A DNA stretch of 64,000 nt from Prinia subflava. Lineage: Eukaryota; Chordata; Aves; Passeriformes; Cisticolidae. Below are positions 10,321 through 23,795 of the stretch, in pieces. Location of the stretch: NCBI RefSeq assembly GCF_021018805.1, contig NC_086248.1:22638922-22702921 (forward strand), in the 5' to 3' direction. Position 1 is the stretch's first letter. Every line of letters begins with the position of its first letter. Below the pieces are notes generated by a model. It saw only the letters and a program-made list of their open reading frames with translations, made no database searches and was not told where the DNA came from. Both the position numbers and the translations under genes were made by a program.

Positions 10321-13300
10321 AGCTCGAACTTTGCGTGGTGATCCCAGTGCATCCAGATTCCAATGACTCTGTCCCAGCAGAGTTACAGGGACAAAGCCCC
10401 TGTTTCCCCAGCAGATTTCTCTATTTGTACTTGAAGTTGCTGTCACCTTTGGGTAAGGACTTCTACTTGAATAATACTGTGTGAGCTACTGGAATGCCAT
10501 CCGAATATGGTGGAACATTTACTACATAGTTTCACACAAAGTAGAAAATAATAGAATTTAGAATAATAGAATGAGAATAATAGAATAGAAATAGCAAGGA
10601 AAAAGTAGATAGTATGTTGAGTTGAGCTTGAGCTGATGTCAAGTGAGGAGACACTAAGCACTCACCACCTAAGTACTACAGGTGGGTAACAGCACAGCTG
10701 TCACTAAACACAGGGAAGATCGCTTCCAGAATAAAAAAAATTCCACATCAGCCCTGACTGAGGTATGTATTTACCTCCTAAGAAATGACAGAATCACTAC
10801 ATTTTGATCATGTTGGTTACTGCTGTACTAAATTCAATAATCTAAAACCAGCATTTACAGCAAAGAACAAAAAATGATATTCAGAGAATCAATGCGTGGA
10901 GGTCATTACCACCTTGGAGTACTGGTATCCTGATGTCTACAATAGTGATTAATATTCTGCAGAGAAACCATTATCAAATAAAAAGGATGCATACTGTGTA
11001 ATAAAATTTCCTCCAAATGGCTTGTTGTCTTCATGATAACAGCTAAGCAAATTATCATATGTACACACTACATATAATAATATCATGCACTCTTTATACT
11101 TAAATGCATTATGAGGTTGCATACAAGTCCTTAAGTTTTTACTGAGTTCTAAATAGATGTAGATAATAGACCATATTGGTTTATTTCTTCAGATGCTGCT
11201 AAGTGTTTAGTGGAAAAGTATTCAATACTAAGCCAAGCAAATGTCTTTTATTTAAAGTGTATTGGCATTTAGACAGTGAAAGACAACCATTGCAATTGTC
11301 TCTTGGTGAGTTACAGAGCTGGTTTACACTTGCAATCCCATCTTCAGTCTTTTGAGAAATCTTTCCTCAGATCTAACTGATTCAAGCATTAAAATTCAGG
11401 AACAAAGAACTCCATATCAGGAAAACTTCAGAAAACCTGGAAACCATGAGGCCTCAAAACAACCAGTTAAACAAGCCAAAAACATCATTTGAGTTGAATG
11501 TGCAATATGACATGACATATTTTGCTGCCAAATTCCTCTGTATACTTTTATCATGGAAAACTCCAAAATTAAAAAGAAACTCTACTAATAAAAATAATTC
11601 TTCTGAAAAATAAAAAGGATGACAGGCTTTCTGGAAAAGTCACATTTTTAAAAATGGGTCTCTAGCAGCCTACTTCTAAAAAGAAACTCTAGATTTTTTT
11701 CCTGTTACTGGTAATAACATAAATCTTCAAATAACCTGTAAAATGATCAAAACCATGGCCTGCTGACAGGTGCATATTAATGCAGACAGAATCTGAACAA
11801 AATACAAAACCAAAATACAAAGCTGAGATGGCAGTTGACAAGCCAAAGTTAAGTGTTCATAATTAAAAATGTATGGAACAATATTAATATACAAAGTAAT
11901 TATGGCACTTATATGAAAGATTCAACATCTAAAAATGAAGGAAATTACTAATATATGTTCAATATGAAAATGTTATTGCCATTAAACTCAGATTTTATTT
12001 AAATAATAAAATCATTTACATTGCTTAAGTACTAAGTATCCTATCTCAACCTAATATATTAAGCCACATAAGAATTACTCTGATTATCAAATAATAAATC
12101 AAAACAGAAGGTTACATGGGCTGAACAATGACTTAATATCTACAACTGAATCTCTGATTATGAGTTGAACTAAGAAGGTATCTGATAAAAAGGACTGAAT
12201 GAAAAGATATAGTCACAATATTTGGATTATATTGGGATACTCAGTAGTAAGCCATAGTCTTCTGTTGATTCTTTAAAAAATAGTAGTGGAATCAAGAAAG
12301 AGAGGTACAAAAATGGTGTAAATGCACAACAGGAGTTTCCAAATGCATTTGAATGAACAATTAAGAGCACCTTCAATTAAAATGTGTACAGGGAAGCACC
12401 TTCTTTTTGTCTTCATTTCACACAAAAATAGTGTCTTTCCTGTAGTTAATTTTAACTGAGTTAAAGCACAAGAAAAGCAAAACTACATGAGCTGGACTTT
12501 CTTGCAGGCTTCAGATAGTTATTTGCTGGTCTTGGCTGAACTGAAGTCCATCTGCCTTCGTGAATCTGACCAACTGAATGACTTGAGATAACTTGGGGAC
12601 AAAAAAATGCTTCTGAATTCTTAATCAAGTTTTCAGTATTCATATATGAAATCTAGATTTACTACAGAAAAAAGAGGAGAAATAAATAAATGGGAAATCC
12701 TATGGAGAGGGAACAAAAAGGTGAGGTATAGATTAATATAATTTTAATTTCATTGCCAGAATAATTGAAATTGCTATTTCTTTAATAATCAAAAAGTAAT
12801 AATACTGTATACTAAGGAGAAATATACTCATGACCAAGAAAAACTGGTTAGAATGCATCCATATTTAGGTGTTAGATATGGTTGCATATGCATATGATTA
12901 GATATGTTAGACACAGGAAAACAAGAGCAGATGTAATTTTGTGGTAAGATTCAATATTCTCTAATTAGTGATTTCTTTTCTTGTTTTACTTAGACATACC
13001 TATTATGAAAAAAACCCTGTGTGATCTCTCCTGTCATTAGCAGAGATAACTTATTTTCAGAGACTCAATTCAACCACATTCATCAGAATAGTTCACTAGA
13101 AGCCAGACTGGTCTTCACAAAAAAATACTATGTTCCCTACAGTTCTGCTATAAGGATAGAATTTATTGGCAGGATGTCTGTCCACTGAAAGCCATAATGT
13201 ATTTAGAAATGAAGAGGCCTTTACAATGTCTGTTTACATTTACATACAAAACATTCAGTTTTGCTTTGTAATCACCTGCAGCTTTCCCCTCTCAACCTGC

Positions 13301-15935
13301 TGTGGAGATGAGCATGCTATGTCGCCTCCTTGTGCTGTTGGCAGTAAGGGTAGGCCAGGGAGAAAACTTTCAAGAGAAAAGGGTGCAGTCCACATTATCG
13401 CCATGGTGGATCCTCTGCTGGAAAGCTGCCTGCAGGAAAGCCTCATTCCAGATCCTGACAAAGGCACAAAGTTTCCATACTGCAGCTCTGCAACACCACC
13501 TCTCCCCTCCACTATGTATCCAGATTCTAACCATTAGAAATCACATTTGTGAAGGCCTTCTATTCTTCCCTTATTTTAAGGTAAGAGGAATTAATGGAAA
13601 GATGTAGCCTCAAATGGAAACAGCAAGTGGGTGAATTACATTTGCTTTCTGAAGTATAAAATGGTGGGGCTCACTCTGTTTCCAAAAAAAAACCAGCACA
13701 TGATAAAACCATTGTCAGTTTGCTTGAAATATCTTTGCACACATCCCCTAAATATCAGCTGCTTCTGATACTAATATATTGCTCTAGTTCAGGATGGAAT
13801 CTACTGGCTTACTGTCTGTGTAAGCAGAGATGATCCACCTTTTAGCTGTGATCCACCACTTGAAAGATCCCCCCACCCAGACTTTTTGATTTATTCCAGC
13901 ATCATTCAGAACTGTCTGTACTGCTAGATTTGACTACCTCCGCGTACTGCAGCTTCTCATACTTCACAGCTGCCTTTGAATGTCATCCATTAATTTCTCC
14001 CCTCATCCTCTGCAGAACTCTTCCTACTGCTGTTAATCAGGCCATTTTGTTTTCTAATTTTAAATCTGTTATAAAACCTTCTGTCTCCACCCCCAGTGCA
14101 TATGGGCAGGTTTTCTTTTACTGCAGAGCTCACAGATACCAAAGTTAGACATTATTTATCACTAACACTGTCTAATTCATCCACCATTACTTGCTTTTGT
14201 GAAGTTTATCTAGAAAAGAAAACAAACCTGTGCTTTCCCTCCTTCACTACTTAAAACTGCTTGTAAGGAATCAAAATGCTTCCTTAAGGCATATAGAAAA
14301 TCAATGACAGAACTCATAAAGAAACTTGAACATCCAGTGCAAGTAGCAGATCTGTAGATCTGCACAGGGCTATTAGCATCACAAAGGCAGTTCAAAGTGT
14401 TAAACCGGTCCAAATTCTTGACCTAGTGTGTGCTGCCACAGGTAACCTGTAAAAATCACATCTGCTGTGCTTTGGTGCTTGCCAAGTCACAGTGTTAAAC
14501 ATCTTCTTAAAGGTAGATGTCTGTGGTCTTTGGAAAACCAAAAGCCGTCAAGCTTTGGTAGCTTTCCATGTACACTTTTAGTCTTGCAATGTCCATTTTA
14601 ATAGTCACATCTAAGTGTCAATGGTTTTTTGATGGCCCAGCCTGAAGTCACTTCTTTTCCTACACATTTAAGCAACATTAGAACAGAAGTTCTAATAATT
14701 TGAATGTAGCCTAGCATGACTCAGTCAAGGAAATATTAATATTATACTGAGAACAATGTGGCCTTGTACTATGCTCGAACACTGGTCTTTGATAAGAAGA
14801 TTGTCAGACTAGATTTGAGCAGTGCTGACTGTACAATAGCCTTATAAACTTATTGCATGGAGGGTACTTCAACATCAGACAGATTTTGATGGGTGGTCAT
14901 CATACCAGTCAAGCCTTTCTCAAAAGGAAGAAGGAAACCAGGTAATTGGGATTTTACCAGTAACTTGCTAAATCCTTTTATGGAATCAAAATGGAGAGAT
15001 ACACAAGAAGATTATCAAATGCAAAGTTTCTGCCTTTGTAAACAGTAGGTGTCAATCAGTATACTAAACACACTGCTGATGCAACATCATAAAGCAATAA
15101 GGGGGACTAGAGGAAGTGATAGAAGATCATTGCATTTTCTTGTCCATACAGAAAATGGAACTTTTAACTCAATGTCTATTGTATAATATTATGAATATGG
15201 TGGCACAGGTATTCAAATCTACTAGCCTAAGCTACAAATAGGCACACAAAAGACCAAACACATGAATGTCTTTAAAAACCTCAAGCAGTTTGAGCACAGG
15301 ATTTTCACTGTAGCAAAAGAAAATCTGGACTTTAAGCTAATGAAGATTATGCTGAAAAGAATGGTATTGAATGTGGCAAGAGACCTGGAGCACAGAGACA
15401 AGGGGGAAATTTTTCTGGGATGTTTACCACATAAACCAACACTAATTCTGTTTAAAAAGAAAAATAAATCCTATTTTCCTGTAATTGGGAGCATATATTA
15501 TGAAATGTCATAAAATGCAAATTATCAACCACTGGAAGCAATAAAATGGAGAAAAACTGCAGTGGGTAGGAAATTCCTGCCCACTTAATCTATTAATAGC
15601 ACATGAATGTTTAGAGCATTATGCCTGCAACAGGCTACAGTCTTTTTCTACCTTGGTTTCAAAAACACAGGCTGACAGAATATATGCTCTCTTAAAATTG
15701 CTTTAGAGACAACTCAGGCATGGAATAAAAATAGCATACAGCAGCTATTTAATCTAAATTGCTCTTAGAAAAATACTACTAATTGCCCCTTTTGCACACT
15801 ACTGATTTAACATGCTCAAAAAATATATCTTTGTTTTGGTTAATTTATCTTCCCTCTCTCACGATTAACGGTTGCACGTAGCATACAGATGAATTTTTCC
15901 TTTCAGGCCTCTCTAATTTATTTCCAAACAGTATG

Positions 15936-15939
<4 letters not shown>
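10313..15939. other. AT-rich unique DNA, no gene seen
   Basis: Apart from a short GAATAATA-type simple repeat at 10543-10590, I see no repeat family or RNA gene. ORFs at 13166-13537, 13302-13607 (plus) and 15262-15513 (plus) have no recognisable domain. The first two overlap each other in different frames. Confidence 0.45.
10543..10590. repeat. Imperfect GAATAATA simple repeat
   Basis: Repeated AGAATAATAGAAT-type words over about 48 bp. Confidence 0.7.
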
Positions 15940-15979
<40 letters not shown>

Positions 15980-16000
15980 AGAAAAGAAAGAAGAAAAGAT
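15940..16000. repeat. A-rich tract (A27, then GA-rich)
   Basis: Twenty-seven consecutive A (15940-15966), G, about 13 A, then a GAAAAGAAAG-type purine run. It could be the poly(A) tail of a plus-strand retrocopy, but I recognise no gene in the preceding few hundred bases. Confidence 0.85.
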
Positions 16001-19000
16001 AGATTCTGTATGTTATCTTTCTGGTCCTTAAGAAGTGATGTGAAGGCACTCAGTGAAGATCCAACAGAATCTAAATGTAAATCAAAAATAGTTCATTCAG
16101 CCAATAGGATTCATTCAGTTTTTTTCAATATCTATTCCACCCAAACCAGACAATTTCTTCTTTACTGCTAATTTAGAGAAATCTTGCTACAATGAGCTGG
16201 ATGGATTTTTCTTTTAGATTTAACTTGCCAGTACACTAATATCCTAATACTCATTTTTATTCCAGAAGCAAGAATTTCTGTCAGGAAGAGATGCTTGTTA
16301 TGTTTAAAATGGGTTGATCTGCTCTCTAAAGCTAATGGGAACTGTTGCCCTCCAGTTGTACAAAAAGGCCAACCTTTAAATAGTAATACATGCATGTGTA
16401 GCAAAACCATTTGTTTCACTGTTAATCAGGTGTATGTGAGGTTGGGGTATTTTTTAATCTTTATTTTAAACTTATTTCAACAAAATTAGAACACCACCAG
16501 ATGACATTTACTGTAAATACCAAATACTTGTATTTGGAAGACATTATATGTATGTATTTTCATCAAAATAAATATTATCTTTCTCTATTTTTTTTTCTTA
16601 CAAGTAATTCTGTTAAAGAAAAAAAGGAAGCATTTTCACCTTTCTTACACAGCCCAGGTAGCAGATACTAAAAATGTTCCTCATCTTAGTATCCGAATAG
16701 TGGATACATGTATCTAAACAATATAAGACTATGCATTATGTGGCAGAGGTTCAAAAGCACCCCTGTTCCAGCAACCACCAGCCCACAATAAGTGTTCCAC
16801 ACCTGCAATTTCAGGGTCCATTCAAAATTTATGTGACCGATAGCAGTAATTTTTATTTGGTGGGCGTAAGAGAGCTTGACCAGAGGACACAGTGAAATTC
16901 TTTTCTCCTCTCTCTATCAATATTACAAAAGTACTTACTTTTTACAACTCTGCCTCCCTGGTGCCACAGAGGTGATTATCTATATGCATCCTCCACTTTT
17001 TCAAATGAAGACTAATGGTTTGAAGCAATGGCTGCTGCCATTTCTTCCAGCAGAATTAGAGAACATCGCAGACAGGTCAGTATGTTTTCTAAAAAAAAGG
17101 AAGCTTTGAGAGTATACATCACAGAAGCTCAGGATATATTGATTCTACCTAAATCATGTTAACACTCGGCTCTCCTCTGTCCAGAATCTCTGTTTAAGCA
17201 CTGTTAAACTCTAAATTAGGGAACTAATGATAAACAAATGATGATGGACACTGTGGAAAAGCAAGTAATAAGTGAAAAAGAAAAACTACACTTGCAGAGT
17301 TCCAACATTGCCATATCAGATGCTTCCTTTCTGCAACTTATATGGGTATTTAGTCTTTTTTCCCACAATATTGTCACCACTGACATAGGCAGTGGTTGCC
17401 AAAGGACAAAAATAGCAACATAAGGCAAGCTAGAAGAAGTGATTTTTAGGAAAAGCTTCTGAGAAAGATAAGCTGCCTTCAGCAAACTAAAGGAAAAAAG
17501 AGACTCCAAACTCAGTGCATTAGTAGAAAGATGTGCATTTACAAGTGCCTTGTCAAGGAAAAGCGTTGTTTGAGCTATTACAGAGCACAAACATGAAAAG
17601 AAGAAAAAGGTGAAAACAGAAATGAAAGCTGTATCATAACTGTTTGTAAACCCTTAGATAGACTAAACTGAAAGGTGAAGTTCTACATGGCTGGATATTC
17701 AAGTCTCCTAAGAAAGGAAATGAAACTGTTGGAATAGCAGCAGGTTGTAATACTTTTTTTCTGCTGGCTTCTATTGATTAAAGTAGATTTGTCCTTCCTG
17801 TTAGAATCTACAAAGCCTGAAAAGTATAAGGGGAAATTAGGAAGTAGTTGTACTTGCTAGCATTATATCTAATTGCCTGCAAATCTGACATTTTTCATCC
17901 ACAGTACCTGTATGGTTTAAACACACCTAGAAGCTCTGAAAAAAGAATAATGAAGACACTTTTTTGGTAAAAATGTGACTTTTCCAAGGGGTATTTTAGG
18001 CAACAAAAATGGAAAGGAAGGAAAAGTCAGATTTACACTATCTGCAAACCCCTCTTATCACTCGTATTCTTCTAATCAGCTGGTGCACCACTTCAATAGA
18101 AGAAGCTCTAGGTAATGCTAAATCTATATTGAAAATATTAGAAGTCTTGCCTGACAAAAATCCCAAGGAGGTATTTGGATGTAAAATGCATAAATATGGT
18201 TGCAAAGTCTGTGAGCTGTTACAGAGGAGATGGGCATTTGGGGAAAGCCAAACACAGGATAAGCACATTTAGTGCTACAGTAGGGAACCTGTTACTTATA
18301 AAGACTATTAAACATTCTTTTTACTGGAAGAGGTTTCAATGACAAAAAACATTTTTCAACATTTTTAAGGGCCTAGGGACTAAGAGATAACTGATTCTTA
18401 GGAAAATACTATTACAAAGTGAACTATTTGCTTAACAAATCCCAAGAGTATACATGCATGAAATACACAGGAGACTGTTTTCGTTTTTTTTTCCCTGTTC
18501 ATACAGTACTGTTGTAACATTTAGATACTTTATTCCCTGCTAGGAAATGCACGTGCAGGCCTGCCAGATGAGGCAAAGAGATCCTTTCTTTTACAGTGCT
18601 CACTCATCTCTTTTCAGACACAGCGAGAGGGGAAGTGAAGTTGCTATTGGTCTCAATCCTGTTTCAAGGTCCATTCCTGCATTTTGGGCAATATCTGTTT
18701 AATATAAGCTTCTTAAGGGATGATAGCAGGAAGGATGAGACACAGCATTCAGTGAGTGTCCCAGTCATCAGGCTGTACAATATCTCTGCTTCTTGCCTTT
18801 TTTTGCTCTACAGAAATGTCCCCAGAAGCTGAGAAATCTGAGTTCAAACCACCTCAGACTGTGGACAAAAATGCCTCTGACACCTTCCAGTTCTGTTTAT
18901 ACAAATATACTACTCAGAAGTCTATGAGCTAAGAGTGTGTCATTTTATGGAGAAAAAGGAAAAAAAAAAAAAGAAGGAAAAAAGAAAAGGAGCATTGTTA

Positions 19001-19264
19001 AAGTTCTGTTGTTGTTGAATGCTGGTATGTAACTGTGCAGCAAGTGTCTCATGTTTTTAAATGGAACTCATTTCACACACATGTTTTCTGGGTCTCTCAA
19101 TGGCCTTGCTAGCACATTGTTGAACACACCAGACACTGCTGCAGCTGTGCTGTGGCTCCTGAAGGACTTTAAAAAGTGAGGAACATGTAGGTCTTTGAAG
19201 CCATGAACACCAGGTGCTGGCTGAACACTGGGTCTTGAGTTAGCAGTTCTGAATTTAAATGCCA

Positions 19265-19298
<34 letters not shown>

Positions 19299-20587
19299 TC
19301 TAGCCAAACAAGACTGAAAAATAAACTCTGCAAACACACTGAATTGTCACATATTAGTCACTGAGTGGGAATTCAAGAAATATTTCAGGAGTGATAAGCA
19401 TGATTTACGGGATTACTAATCTATAATTAAATATGAAGTTTAAGCTGTTCATGTGGTCAAATACCTTGAAGATGACGCTTTATGTCAGTCTGACCTACAT
19501 CATGTATGAAGTTCAGCTACAATTCTCAGCTATTTTTTTCACATGTAAATTTTAATTAATGCTTCCTTCTGATGCTTACAGAGACAACCAACACAGAAAA
19601 CACTTCTAGGCACCTCCAAATCAATTGCTAAATATGATATAAGGCTGGTTGGGTTTGTTTTATTGGGGTTTTTTGTTTGTTTGTTTTAGTTTGGATTTTG
19701 TTACATTTTATTTTATTAGTTACTTCAGTCATCTTGTATAAATAGAATTCAATAAATGTCTAACAATATTAGCTGGTTATCTGTAATTAGTAGTAATGGT
19801 TAGGGGATGCTGATGCATTTAAAACATAGTTTCATTTTGTTTTTCATATAATAGATTCTTGGGAGACTTCATGATCAGCAATAAAAAGCTAAAGATACTC
19901 CTCACAGATCTGAATCTCCACTATAATAGGAGACTGAAATCCAGATTTTATAGATATGTGGTGCACAAAGATTCAGATAGATACCTGGCATATTTTCAAA
20001 AGTGCCTAGATGCATAACTGCTGTAGTATCCTGGAAACAGGTCTTGTCAAAAATTTTTTGATGAGATGACAGGCTTAGCTGGTAAAAGTAACAGTGTAGA
20101 TGTAATAAATACTTGCAAGGCTTAGCACTATATGACACTCAGGGTAAAATACTTACACTACTTGATATCAGTAAAGCATGTGTTTAATGGACAGAGAACC
20201 TGCTAAATGACAGACTCCAAGATGTTAGAGACAACTGGGACTCAACGATCTGTGCTGGTATTTTGAACAGAAGTGATGCAGAGCCACAATGGCATCCTGA
20301 ACAGTGGTAGCTCTTTTGGTTTTTTGATAGAGACGACTCTCTCCTCCAGCATCCACTCTGTAGTAAGAGCTGAGGGGTTCCTCTTCCAAGGGCAGCGGTG
20401 AGCTGGGCTTAAGGGTGAAACACATCTGAGAGGGGTTTTCCTGTCGTGAGGATGGGCTTCACCATCCCTGGGTGAAGAATCCCTCATATGTGCCTCATCA
20501 CACACGTAGAAACACGATCAAGGTTGCAAAGATGGGGCAACCATCCCGTTTGTGCTGTCATATGGCATTGACCCATTTTCAAGTATG
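16001..20587. other. AT-rich unique DNA with simple repeats
   Basis: Contains the T31 tract (19267-19297), an A/G-rich patch at about 18956-18990 and a G/T-rich patch at about 19648-19700. ORFs at 16876-17109, 17216-17590 (minus), 18009-18272 and 20225-20505 (minus, two overlapping frames) have no assignable domain. Confidence 0.45.
19267..19297. repeat. Poly(T) tract, T31
   Basis: An uninterrupted run of 31 T. On the minus strand this is a poly(A) and could be a retrocopy tail, but no flanking gene is recognised. Confidence 0.9.
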
Positions 20588-20724
20588 AGAATCAAAGAAT
20601 ATTCTGAGTTGGAAGGGACTCACAAGGATCATTGAGTTCAACTCTTAAGTGAATGACCCACAAAGGGATCAAACCTGTGACTTTAATGTTGGAGCACTAT
20701 GCTCTGACCAATAGTCTAGCTGGA
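20588..20724 (-). mobile_element. tRNA-Ile-derived SINE with CR1-like tail (TguSINE1-like)
   Basis: On the minus strand the element starts near 20724 with a diverged tRNA-Ile-like 5' part: a decayed A box (AGCTAGACTATTGGT), then AGAGCATAGTGCTCC, then an RNA polymerase III B box, GGTTTGATCC (20675-20666). It then joins a CR1-like 3' end (plus-strand AGAATCAAAGAAT...GGAAGGGACTCACAAGGATC, 20588-20630). A tRNA-Ile head on a CR1-type tail is the known design of the zebra finch SINE TguSINE1, which is mobilised by CR1 machinery. The copy is about 137 bp and well diverged. It is not a functional tRNA gene, because the acceptor stem and A box are decayed. Confidence 0.8.
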
Positions 20725-23674
20725 TAAAGAGAAAGCCAAAGTCAAATATGAAGCTCTGAGCAAGGCAGGCCCAAGAGGGAAGACTGACCTGCAGAGGACA
20801 TGCAGTTGGACATGATGCCTGGAAGCAGCCAAGCCCCTGGGATCAGGATGTTCCACAACAACCCTCCTGGGCCATGCTCACTCTCAGATGCCTTAGCACC
20901 CCCAGGGCAGGGCCTAGCAGGGCAGGCAGCAGTGAGAGAGTGGTGCCATGGCAAGGCCAGATGTCCCCAGGCTGTGCCACACTGCTCTCTGCCTGGAAGA
21001 GGAGACCAGTATGCTGTATGCTCCCTGCAGTGACAGCATAATACATCTGTCTTCATTTACAGACGTGATGACAGCAAACATGCTTAAACTTGGTGCCTGA
21101 AGCTGGCAGAGAGATTCAGGAAGGCATCCCAACTCCCAGTGCTGCAGGCACAAAACCACTGCTCCTTGTGTCACTGCGTGGATGGTGCCTGACTTCAAAA
21201 TAGTGGTGTCTGACTTTGAAAATAGTGAAGGTCATGTTTGCTGACAATTGTATTCATTATGACTTTTTTGTTTGTTTTATTAAATTATTAAGCCACTTTG
21301 TTTTTTCCCCTCAACATCAGACAAGTTGTATTTCATATTCTCCACAGAAAAGTCATGTCAGCAGTTCCAGGCTTCCTGTCAGGGGCTGTGGAGGTGGACT
21401 CTGCTGGAGACACTGGAAGGGGGCACCTGCCATCTGGAGGCTGGGTGTGAGGTGGTGCCACAGTGGGTGCACACCTGGCTTTCCTGGCTGCTGTGACAGC
21501 ACCTGCTCTCATTGTGCTCCCCTTTCTCTCACTTGCAGTTCAAATCCTGTTGTTTCACCAGACACGATTTGAAAAGGACTATAAACCAGCTCGGGGTATG
21601 AAAGGCATTGCCACTGCCAGCAGCGGCACAGGGAGAGAGGTGACATGTATCTGACATGTGCTCTGTGTGATACCAGAGGCAAAACCACTGTCTTGAACCT
21701 CTGGAGGATCTCCCTAAGGACTCAGCCAATGTCTTAAGCACAATAATATAGCCAGGGGATAATGTGTGTTACTATCTGAAGAGACATCACTGGCAGTTAG
21801 ATGTTATTTTTACCTGTCTACCATTCTTCAAAAACAAAATCTTGTTTTTCTTCATCTGTCTCACTACCTGGCTGCCAGAAAATGCCAGTGGCAGGTAAAA
21901 TTAAAATGCTGCTTTCAGACATTAAATAAATAATTATCAAAAATGCTTTATTTGAACATTAAAAGCAACAAAAAGTTCAATTTACTGTAAAAAGGTGGCT
22001 TTTCTGTGAAGACTTTATCTTCCACTTTTACAATAATACATCATGCTTAAAAGAGCAGATGATAATGATGAATTGAGATTGTATATAATGTGAGTCCATA
22101 AACATTACAAGTACATAAAGCAATAATGGCAAATATGTGAAAACTCATAAAGATGAGAAAAATACAAGATTTGAGCAATAAAATAGGAAGCTTCCAAACA
22201 ACAGATGTAATAAAATACAACAAAGAGAGAGTATTATACACTTATTTTCAGAAGTAGACAGGTAAAGAAAAGTTTTGAGAATAAATAAATTTCTGCATCT
22301 TAATTTTTTCCCTTCTCAAATTATACTGTCAACTAATTATTTAAATCTTGCTAATTAAGACAGGGGTATGGATCCCTATCAGAAGTGCATTATGTGCTAT
22401 TCACTGATTACTTGTTTCTGTTAAGAAAAAACATTTATCCAGTGAAGAAAAGATAGCCAGTCACACACCATTAAAATGGACAGTGAATTACTGAAATAAA
22501 TAAAACTCGCCAGCACTTTGTAGGCAACAAGTACAGAAAATTTCTATCCTAATCTGTTCATAAATACTTAGGAGCAGTCAACACAAACATGAATGGGAAT
22601 GCTTTGTAATTTATTTGAACATTGAGGAGAGCCAACACATCTATGGTGAAATGCTGGTCTTATTAAAAATCACCAGGACTTTTGCCAATTACATTAGCAC
22701 TTTAGGGTTTCAACTCTCTAATCTCATTTCTATTGATATGATTTAGACAGCTGCAGAGAGGCATGTTTCTCTTACACCAAGGCAGATTCTCAGTGTCTTA
22801 TACCAATGGTTGATGCCATCATCCTTTCTGAGGAACTTTTCATGAAGTCAAATACCGTCTAACAAGTGCAAACAAAAGAGTATGAACAGAAGTACTTATG
22901 ATTTTCCTGTCATCTCTATTGTATTTTTAATGAATAATCTCTGTGTCAGAGGGTTGTTCAGAATGAGAAAATCCAAGGCAAGATCTGTTTTTTAACTTGT
23001 TTCCCCAGGGAAAGAAGCTTGTACAAAATTCTGCCAAAATTCTTTCCATTCCCAGTAGCTTTTGAGCCTACTGTATAAATTTAACCAAATTCAACAATGT
23101 TGTAGGGGAATCAAAGATAATAAGTACCAGAAAGTTTCATGCAAACATACAGAGACAGAGCAAGATGCTAATAATTCCTCTACTTAACCTGCACTCATCT
23201 TCTGAGATGTTGAATAGTGCATGCAAGTGACTGCACTTGAAACGTAAATCTAGAAAAATCCAGTCATCATTAATATTGATTCTCATTGAAATGGTTCATA
23301 TTTATTAGCTGAGATTTTGTGAGCTAGGAAATAGATAAATTCTAAATGTTTTAGACAATAATGTATTTCCTCTCAATCCAGATTTTTTATGAATACTGTA
23401 CTTGCAAAAAAAAATCACAAAATCTCCTGTCTGGACTCTGTGCTGGTGTGCTAATAAAATTTATTTCTCAGTAAAGGCACATTCAGAGTTGCAAGGAAGC
23501 TAGCTGCTAACAGACCAAGAGTTCGCCTTGGTTTTACGATAAATAAATTTTATCAGTATTTGATTATAACTTTCTTATCTAATAGTATTTCAGTTGTTTG
23601 AAAGAAAAGTTGCAAGCTTTTAACACATGCTCAGGTAAACACCTTTAAAATTCAGTATTCCTATTCTCTTTCAG
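20725..23674. other. Unique DNA with two GC-rich patches
   Basis: Positions 20760-21050 and 21360-21620 are clearly richer in GC than their surroundings and hold several overlapping short ORFs on both strands. The second patch ends with a pyrimidine-rich CTTGCAG (about 21532-21539) that resembles a splice acceptor. No repeat family or protein was recognised. The rest (21.7-23.6 kb) is AT-rich, with nothing identified. Confidence 0.4.
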
Positions 23675-23795
23675 ATGTTGCAGGTATCAGGCCAGTTTGT
23701 GGTGGACAGCAGATGGCTGTGGAGCTACAACTGTGATCCCCTGAACAATCACTTCCTTTCTTGCCAAATCCATATGTATACAGTTAAAACCAAAG
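23675..23795 (+). other. Possible 121-bp internal exon, unassigned
   Basis: The block is preceded by a good polypyrimidine acceptor (TATTCCTATTCTCTTTCAG, ending at 23674) and followed by a donor-like CAAAG/GTATGA. One frame stays open through the whole block (40 codons, starting at ATG, ending in phase 1), while the other two frames contain stops. The peptide includes FVVDSRWLWSYNCDP and matches nothing I recognise. No partner exon was found, so it may be a non-coding RNA exon or chance. Confidence 0.22.

Noticed and set aside
9618..10484. A 288-codon plus-strand ORF and several long minus-strand ORFs with repeating His-Arg-Ala-Gly-type peptides
   Set aside because: They are by-products of a stop-free GC-rich minisatellite; similar ORFs open in several frames on both strands and the unit length is mostly not a multiple of three.
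15940..16000. Poly(A) tract as the tail of a processed pseudogene
   Set aside because: No gene-like sequence or polyadenylation signal was recognised immediately upstream.
20225..20505. Two overlapping minus-strand ORFs; one has a YYRVDAGGESRLYQK stretch faintly like an SH2 domain end
   Set aside because: The resemblance is too weak and lacks the SH2 Arg-containing FLVR motif; no matching splice sites were found.
20666..20724. tRNA-like sequence with a B box
   Set aside because: It is the head of the SINE; the A box and acceptor stem are decayed, so it is not a tRNA gene.
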